Below are positions 7,656 to 12,670 of a stretch of DNA of 12,670 nucleotides, piece after piece (position 1 is the stretch's first letter; each line of letters opens with the position of its first letter). The stretch is from Jimgerdemannia flammicorona. Its lineage: Eukaryota > Mucoromycota > Endogonomycetes > Endogonales > Endogonaceae. Below the pieces are notes generated by a model that saw only the letters and a program-made list of their open reading frames with translations, was not told the origin of the DNA and ran no database searches. The DNA lies in contig RBNI01005374.1 in NCBI GenBank assembly GCA_003990745.1, positions 1 through 12,670 on the forward strand, given 5' to 3'. A program made the position numbers and the translations under genes.

Positions 7656-7682
7656 GCCAAGGACCTGTCAATGGTCTTGGCT
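7656..7682 (+). repeat. Short imperfect hairpin 3' of the element B recombinase
   Basis: GCCAAGGACC, a 7-base loop (TGTCAAT), then GGTCTTGGC forms a 9-bp stem with one bulged base. It is in the non-coding stretch 7583-7757 after the recombinase reading frame. It could be chance or a remnant of the element's terminal region. Confidence 0.35.
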
Positions 7683-7757
7683 TTTATATTTGAGGACTAT
7701 GTAGATAAGGAAGATAGCTTAAGCAGATCATAAAACGACTATTGTTCTGTGTTATAG

Positions 7758-8640
7758 GTGATAGTGGCATTTGAATGTGGTTTTGAAGCTCTAATTTCCA
7801 CTCTTGAGAACCTTGTCATTGGGCATCCTATCTTTGAGAGCTACTATGAAAGATTTGACCTAAGCAGAGTATGGATAATGAATCAGGTCAATGCCTACTG
7901 CTACTATACACTTAGAAAACCAGTTGTGAAGATAGTCAGGTATAAGGTTGTAATGTAGAGAGCAGGTGCTAATAAAAAGATAATTATCATTGGTAAGAGG
8001 ATAGAGAAATTCTATCTCTTATATCCAGCAGAAGGCCCAGTATACTGGACACATATTCTTGTCCTTCTTAAGGGCCAGAATAGAGTGAGAGACCTTTATA
8101 GTAATGTCTGGGGTATACTTCTTAGTTATGTTGACAGTTAGGACCATCTCAGCAGACCAATCATCCTGACCACTCTAGAAGCTGATGACTGCCCAACATC
8201 TTATGAAGTTGTTGACCACCTCTTAAGAGATACATAGCACAAGTAGAGTATGTGTCTTTTTGCTATATATGATACATTATTTGATTGAGTCATAGGGGCC
8301 AAGAGATGTGAGCCATTGAATAAGAGTGGTGATGTCTCAGTGGGTGGCCTTATCTTTTAGAAAGAGTGGCCAGAGGTTGGCCATATCTTGGATCAAATGA
8401 GTGACCATCAGTAAGTTGGAAAAATAGATGTTGTTGACTGAGAAAGTCCAGTATCCCATTGGTGTAAATACTATGAAGTTGACAGATACTTATTCTCTCT
8501 CAAAAGAGGTGGGCCAGAAAGTTTGTATGCTGTTCAGTAGAAGTATATAAGAGATCAATATGCTATCTACAGTACCAATAGACATAATGTTAGTAGGCAG
8601 ACTTGTAATTCTTGTGAGAGGATGTCCAAATGCTGGCCCA
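7758..8640 (-). pseudogene. Element B tyrosine recombinase (decayed)
   Basis: The C-terminal part is clearest. One frame from ~7900 to 7758 reads VGIDLIHYPYSA*, then KSFIVALKDRM, DKVLKSGN* and TTFKCHYH. The catalytic HxxR box appears as YSA* at 7860-7871, where the family has HSxR: His became Tyr, and the Arg codon became TAG (as expected if both bases of a CGG mutated). The nucleophile Tyr is retained at 7761-7763 within a TF...HY context, as in the TTFxxxY tail of DIRS-type recombinases. The N-terminal half, to about 8640, is much poorer: only fragments are readable across several frames, so the upper boundary is uncertain. Function when intact: integration of the circular DNA copy. Confidence 0.7.
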
Positions 8641-8659
8641 GATGAGTCTACCAGATAGT

Positions 8660-9030
8660 GGTGTCAGCATTATAGTGTTTGGAGTTTACTACTGATTTAC
8701 TAAGCCAGGGTATCCCATTGAGTCATCCATATTATTGTCTCAGTCATCAGAGTCTGATATAGAATGAGAATAGAGGGAGTAGTTGCTATTCTTAATAGTT
8801 CTAGTCACCAGCTCTGTTAGTTCCAGAATAGTATAATGAGAATAAGACATGTGCACTAGTCCTCCTTGACTTTGTGAAGAGTGTAGTTAAGGAGGATCTA
8901 GGGAGGATTTGTAAATACTCCTAAGATTTGCCATAGGTATTGAAAGGTATTGATTCCTAAGATATCAGGGTCTGCTTTTCAGCTATAAAAGAGAAGCATC
9001 TAAGTTATTATTCAAGAGGCAAAGAGGTCT
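8660..9030 (-). pseudogene. Element B methyltransferase-like/connection segment (DLFAS...NPPW-type)
   Basis: After the RNase H, WGSIYLDLFAS (around 9015-9045) is followed ~40 codons later by TNPP* (NPP and stop at 8898-8909), LHKVKED and a W-rich stretch. The combination DLFAS, NPPW and K.K.D with following tryptophans is the region that DIRS/PAT elements carry between RNase H and YR, described as Dam-like adenine-methyltransferase-related. The Trp of NPPW has become TAG (TGG to TAG). The reading frame is the same before and after, with stops. Whether this segment ever had methyltransferase activity cannot be told from here. Confidence 0.6.
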
Positions 9031-9480
9031 AGATAAATGGAGCCCCATTAGTGTAGATGTCTGAATACTATAGGATGAAGCTGCCACTCATCTGGACTGA
9101 GGTAAATATGACTCAGAAAATCAGCATATATGTTTTCTATCACAGGGAGATATTTGGCAAAGAGGCAGATTCTTCTCATCATGCAAATTCTATAGATTGC
9201 TACTGCAATCTCATTTATGTAATAGAGAGAGCTGACTTGTTTATTGATAAAGACCTATGTAGTTATATTGTCTGTCTATACAAGGACCATGTGGTCTTCC
9301 CAGTGTCATTTATTGATCTGAAGGACAAAGTTGACTGCTTTGAGTTCCCAGTAGTTGATGGAGAGGTCCCATTCTACTAGAGTCTACATTTCTAAAGCTT
9401 ATAGTATTATAGAGACTATTGAGGAGGTAGTGATCTCAAAACTCTAGCCCAAGTTACTGGTGTTGATATTGATTATAACC
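9030..9480 (-). pseudogene. Element B RNase H domain (decayed)
   Basis: One frame is readable from 9480 to 9015 with a handful of stops. It gives INTSNLG* at the first catalytic Asp, NYWELKAVNFVLQ at the Glu, TDNITT then FINKQ at the next Asp, and ENIYADFLSHIY with DEWQLHP, the classic tail of DIRS-type RNase H. The first Asp is Asn (codon 9462-9464, GAC to AAC), and the Trp of GWG is TAG. The WELKAV Glu (9345-9347) and TDN Asp survive. The open frame on the + strand over 9057-9380 is the antisense shadow of this well-preserved domain. Confidence 0.85.
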
Positions 9481-9499
9481 TCTGGTTGTTCAGTGAGTA

Positions 9500-10310
9500 A
9501 GAACTGTCTGTTCTTTTCTAAAAGTTTGTAGAACCACTAGTGAAGATCCTCCCAAGCATTGGGAAAGATCAGTATAAGGTCATTTCAATTATAGTTATTA
9601 GTATTGAGAGAGGCCTAAATGTTCCAAATCAGGGACCAGACCCAAAAAAGGGTTGGAAAAACTGTCTGAGCTATAAAATTGCAAAGACCTACTAGTGAAG
9701 CCACCTTGTAGATAAGAATTGCAGCTATCTATTAAAAGAGAGATGCAGTCTTTCTGTGATCTTGTATATCTTATCTTTGGGTAGAGAGAGTTCCATCTTA
9801 ATGATATCAATTAGAAATCCCAGGAATATCTATTATTGCATAGGTTTCCATATGTATTTGATGGGATGAAGTAGGAAACTCAGCATTTCTAGATAGTTGC
9901 AAACTATCTACTATAGCAGAGAGCTTTATTCTTGATAGCTACCAGGAGGTATATATTATCAATATAGTAAGTTAGCCAAATATCCTAAGTATGGAGAGGG
10001 GCCAACATTACTACTATCATCTTTGTCCAGATGTATGGGATAGATGACAGGCTAAATAGTATAATACAGAACTTTCAGTTGATCTCCTGCTACTGAAAAG
10101 CCAGAAGACATTGGTCATTAGAGTATAGGAGGATGTAAAGATAAGCATTCTTGATGTTTATTTTGGCTAAGTGATTGCCTCACTGGACTATATGGCATAG
10201 AGTCTAGATACCTTCCATCTTGAAGTATAATTACTTAATGAATATATTTAGTAAACATGCATTAAGACAGATATAGTTCTTGTTGATCTGGGAGATTATG
10301 AAGATGTTGG
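9500..10310 (-). pseudogene. Element B reverse transcriptase (decayed)
   Basis: From 10308 to 9955 a single frame shows, in order: NIFIISQINKNY and LNACLLNIFIK (fingers), FKMEGI, then HLAKINIKNAYLYI (motif A, NIKNAY at 10141-10158), FSLSSIPYIWTKM (motif B, family FGLSSAP) and YYIDNIYLL (YIDN at 9955-9966). After a frameshift comes FLGFLIDIIKMELSLPKDKI (about 9762-9826), the diagnostic palm-to-thumb stretch of DIRS-like RTs, and further on a RSLQFY remnant of the thumb. The Asp of motif A and the second Asp of YxDD are both Asn, and the Gly of motif B is Ser. All three are G-to-A in the coding strand. At least two frameshifts lie between 9955 and 9480. Confidence 0.85.
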
Positions 10311-10319
10311 AAAGGAAGA

Positions 10320-10740
10320 GCAGTTCTCTGTCATAAGTAGGATAGATGGCCACCTTGTCTTAGAAGTTAGCTATGGCAGTATCCACTAGGGTCTTCTATA
10401 TTATCAATATACCCTTCTCATAGGAGAACTGAGGTTTGGTCTAGAGGGGAGTCAGTGGGCTCTATAAATCAATATAGTTCCTACTATATGCTGTGTTGAT
10501 AGCCCAATAGTCAATATCCAGAGATATCTAAATTGCCTTAGAAATTAAGACTAGTTATATCCTCATCTTAGAAATAATATTCAGGGGCTTACAATCCTTT
10601 AGAGGTGGACAGCTGGTATTGATGTACTATTTCCTAGATTGGAGCTTAGTATGAGAGACCTCTTTAGTTATTTATACTTAGAGTATGGTTGCCAGGGCTT
10701 AGTCATTGAGAGTTAGAGAAGTCAGGGTAAGAACTGCCCT
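10320..10740 (-). other. Gag-to-RT interval of element B, no clear domain
   Basis: About 420 bp where I see only short, broken peptide fragments on the - strand, such as a proline-containing stretch around 10440 that could be the start of the RT ORF. No zinc motif was recognised. No independent gene is supported on either strand. Confidence 0.4.
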
Positions 10741-11584
10741 GTGATTCATTTCCCCAGCCCTGGCTGCTGTGTCCATGGAATGAAAGAGTGTTGTCTCATT
10801 GCTTGGAGGATTCCTTGATGATGAGAAGATATTTATAGTGCTTGGCATCATCATAGAAATAGTAAGTGAACTCAGTACTAAACAAGTTGCTATCATATTC
10901 AGAACTGAAGACTATAGTGTAGCAGACAGAGATAAGAGTAGGCAACCATCTAGTAGATTTTGCCAGTTCAATATGTCACTAGATCCAGATTCATTTAGCT
11001 TCATAAAAACTGATCTGGAGGGAGTCTTATAGCTTTTTCACCAGAGAGGGAATGACAGTATCATGGAGCAAACTATAATAGTGAAGATCAGTACTATTGG
11101 GGCAGGGTTTGAGGGCCTAGAGAGTAATGGTGATAGGGCAAAGGGTGTTGTAGATTACCCATTGAGTGTCAGCAAGAACCTTGTCTGCTTCTTTGACAGA
11201 CTTGCTAAAATTATTAGCAAAGACTTCATCAATAGAGAGTAAATAGAGAATACCTTATTTGAGTTCAGGGTTTTGATGGAGAAGTTTCTTGAAACTGGTA
11301 GTAGTGAGGTGTTCTTTGATGTATTCCAGAGAGACAGTATCTAGTGAAAGTAGGGGATATATGATATTACCCAATGGACTGAGATTTTGTAGTAGTGAGG
11401 AATTCCTCATCACTGCTATCAGTATTACCATAGAGGTCCATATCATCAGAATAGTCATCAGTTCCAATAGCTGTGTGGTTGGAATTATAAGACCTCTAGA
11501 GGCAGAGGGTGTTAATGAGGTGCTGTCATTTGCAGCAGTCTGCAACTGCTGAATCCAGTGGAGGAGGGTGGAGGCTGACTGCAA
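10740..11584 (-). pseudogene. Element B gag-like ORF (decayed)
   Basis: From the ATG at 11582-11584 a frame is open to a TAA at 11255-11257, then continues in the same frame with two more stops (about 11127 and 11030) to ~11010: LLSIDEVFANNF, KEADKVLADTQWVIYNTL, CPITITL, then DSLQISFYEA. A +1 shift leads into NESGSSDILNWQNLLDG. The helical, Leu- and Asn-rich composition and the motif DSLqxSf.EAN..S..R.NW resemble Gag of DIRS/PAT-type elements. It is directly upstream of the RT. The first ~15 codons may come from antisense LINE sequence, because the LINE junction falls at about 11540-11590, so the real start is unknown. Confidence 0.6.
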
Positions 11585-11589
11585 CAGCC

Positions 11590-12670
11590 TTAATCTACTC
11601 GGGGGCGAAGCTCAACTGGCATAAGTGTGAGACAATGGTGCTAGGAAATGGGCTAGTGGGTGGGGACATCATTGGAACAATCGTCTCTACTAGTGAGGTG
11701 GTGTGGTATTTGGGCATCTTCCTCTCTGTATATGGTTCTGTCTTGCCACAAGGGTGTTGGGAGAGCAGGGTGAACATTTGGGGGGAGGCCCTTCGAGGAT
11801 GGGGAGGTCGCCATATCTCTCTAGCAGGGCGAGTGTCAATTCTGAATGTTTATTGGTTCCCCAAGCTGTAGTATGTGGCATATCACCTCGACTTCCTAGC
11901 ATGGGTAGTGAAGAAGCTAATGAAGATGGCTAAGGATTGGATTTGGGTGGGGAGGAGGTCCCAGGTCAGTTGGGATACTCTTGCGAGGCCGGTAGTCAGG
12001 GGAGATCTTGGACTAGTGGACTTTCCTAAGAGGCTACACTGTTTGCGAGCCTGGTGGTTGAAAAGAGCTATGGAAATGCAGGGTGGGAGTTGGGTGCCTC
12101 TGATGCAGAAGGTATGAGAGATGCAAACATCTCCTCAGGGGTCCTCTGGTGATCTGCTCTCTTTGGTGGGGCTGAATGGAATTCGGCAGCTGCAGTTTAA
12201 GGGCTTTTGGTGGGGCGTGGCTGATGGAGTATACCGAATTGGCCTACGCTGGCAAGGCAATGAGGGAGAGGCAGTGTGGGGGCCTAATATGTGGTGCTGG
12301 GATAGATTGCTCCTGGGAGGTGCTCCACTTGCTATGTTCAATATTGAGGAGAGAGTAGAGTGCCAGCAGGGGCTTGGCCAGGATCTTTGGCCAAGTGGCT
12401 GGCAGGTGGCAGGGATCGGCGAGGAGTGGGACTGGGCCGGTATCTGGTCTTGGAGCACAGAGGTACGGAGGTGGCTTCCCCCCAAGTTCTGGGTGGTATG
12501 GTAGAGAATATTGCAGAGGAATGTCATGCTGAATTTCCATATGGGGCATTTGGTGGATGGTGGACAATTTGACTGTGAGGAGTGTTATGATGTTGGGAGA
12601 GCTGGGGGTCATGTACAGATGCCAGAACATTGGCTAGGAGAGTGCGAGGTTTTGGGGGACTTTTGGACTG
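11590..12670 (+). pseudogene. LINE ORF2 C-terminal region (RT end and CCHC motif), three in-frame stops
   Basis: One frame runs the whole way with only three stops: TAG 11869-11871, TGA 12115-12117 and TAG 12502-12504. Motifs follow in LINE order: YSGAKLNWHKCE (11596 on; family SGLKLNWxKS), VVWYLGI, the ISLAGRVSILN block with FPKL, FLAW and W.WVGRRSQVSW, and VVRGDLGLVDF, the usual LINE pattern after the RT thumb. The reading ends with a zinc knuckle at 12574-12645. The stop at 11869 stands where many family members have Trp (TGG to TAG), and TGA at 12115 could derive from CGA. The catalytic YADD part of RT is missing upstream. No frameshift is needed, so this copy died recently compared with elements A and B. 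Confidence 0.85.
12574..12645 (+). other. C-terminal CCHC zinc motif of the LINE ORF
   Basis: Cys codons at 12574 and 12583, His at 12628 and Cys at 12643 give C-x2-C-x14-H-x4-C, ending EHWLGEC. Such a knuckle close to the C-terminus is a standard feature of L1-like and related LINE ORF2 proteins and contributes to RNA binding and retrotransposition. It is in the same frame as the RT block, after the third stop, which supports reading the whole segment as one former ORF. Confidence 0.75.

Larger units (their letters stand above)
7750..11570 (-). mobile_element. Element B: decayed DIRS-like retrotransposon with methyltransferase-like segment
   Basis: On the - strand, from ~11570 to ~7758, the order is gag, RT, RNase H, an NPP-containing methyltransferase/connection segment, tyrosine recombinase. 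This is the gene order of DIRS/PAT-type YR retrotransposons. Motif wording differs throughout from element A (FKMEGI, GFLID..KMELSLP, WELKAV, DLFAS), so the two are different lineages rather than copies. CpG is nearly absent here too: by eye none from 7738 to about 11599. Catalytic residues of RT, RNase H and recombinase are hit by transitions. Long stretches stay in one frame, so indels are few compared with stops. The gag end abuts the LINE at about 11540-11590; neither terminal repeat was identified for certain. Confidence 0.85.
11570..12670 (+). mobile_element. L1-like non-LTR retrotransposon (LINE), 3' part, truncated
   Basis: The C-terminal third of a LINE ORF2 on the + strand, 5'-truncated where it meets element B at about 11540-11590 and cut by the window at the right. 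CpG reappears from 11600 onward, a sharp contrast with the preceding 9 kb. 5' truncation is the normal result of target-primed reverse transcription, so insertion into or next to element B is a simple explanation. The poly(A) or 3' end lies beyond the window, so target-site duplications cannot be checked. Confidence 0.8.

Noticed and set aside
9057..9380. 107-codon + strand ORF
   Set aside because: Exact antisense of the best-preserved RNase H block of element B. Its openness is a by-product of that frame, and its sequence has no recognisable motif.
2620..11590. Classical RIP (CpA-directed) as the sole cause of decay
   Set aside because: CpA remains frequent by eye while CpG is nearly gone, so the pattern fits CpG methylation and deamination better. 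Some CpA changes also occurred, so RIP-like activity is not excluded.
12135..12630. Two long proline-rich - strand ORFs (130 and 128 codons)
   Set aside because: They are antisense shadows of the LINE frame on the + strand, which has family motifs and a zinc knuckle; overlapping - strand frames in G-rich coding DNA are common.

Overview
This window looks like a transposon graveyard from a eukaryote, most likely a filamentous fungus. A basidiomycete is my guess, but nothing in the window proves it. I see no host gene, tRNA, rRNA or CRISPR array. Four retroelements lie side by side. The two outer ones are fairly well preserved, GC-moderate and contain CpG. The two inner ones are strongly decayed and almost free of CpG.

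Region 1 (1-2619, + strand) is the 3' end of a Ty3/gypsy chromovirus. It holds the C-terminal end of Pol (GPF module, then a chromodomain), a polypurine tract, and what I read as an unusually long 3' LTR of about 2.03 kb (589-2619). The proposed LTR ends are TGTAAG and CTTACA. Inside its U3 is a separate 365-codon frame with its own TATA-like box, broken by one TGA. It has two PPxY motifs and resembles no family I know. A second TATA box (2131) after this ORF fits the promoter of the genomic RNA.

Region 2 (about 2620-6760, - strand) is a decayed tyrosine-recombinase (YR) retrotransposon of the DIRS superfamily, here called element A. Read on the - strand it runs gag (with a Cys/His zinc motif), RT, RNase H, YR. 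Region 3 (about 6760-7750) has no recognisable gene but carries an 80-bp inverted repeat whose arms differ only by transitions. Region 4 (about 7750-11560, - strand) is a second YR retrotransposon of a different lineage, element B: gag, RT, RNase H, a Dam-like methyltransferase/connection segment with an NPPW-type motif, and YR. In both elements the conserved motifs are still readable, but catalytic residues have been lost by C-to-T and G-to-A changes.

Region 5 (about 11560-12670, + strand) is the 3' part of an L1-like non-LTR retrotransposon (LINE). It covers the end of the RT region and a C-terminal CCHC motif, in a single frame broken by three stops. It abuts or interrupts the gag end of element B.

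The likely order of events is that elements A and B inserted first and decayed for a long time, probably through methylated-cytosine deamination. The chromovirus and the LINE landed beside or in them later. A chromovirus with an intact chromodomain aromatic cage next to CpG-depleted DNA fits targeting to heterochromatin, but that is inference.
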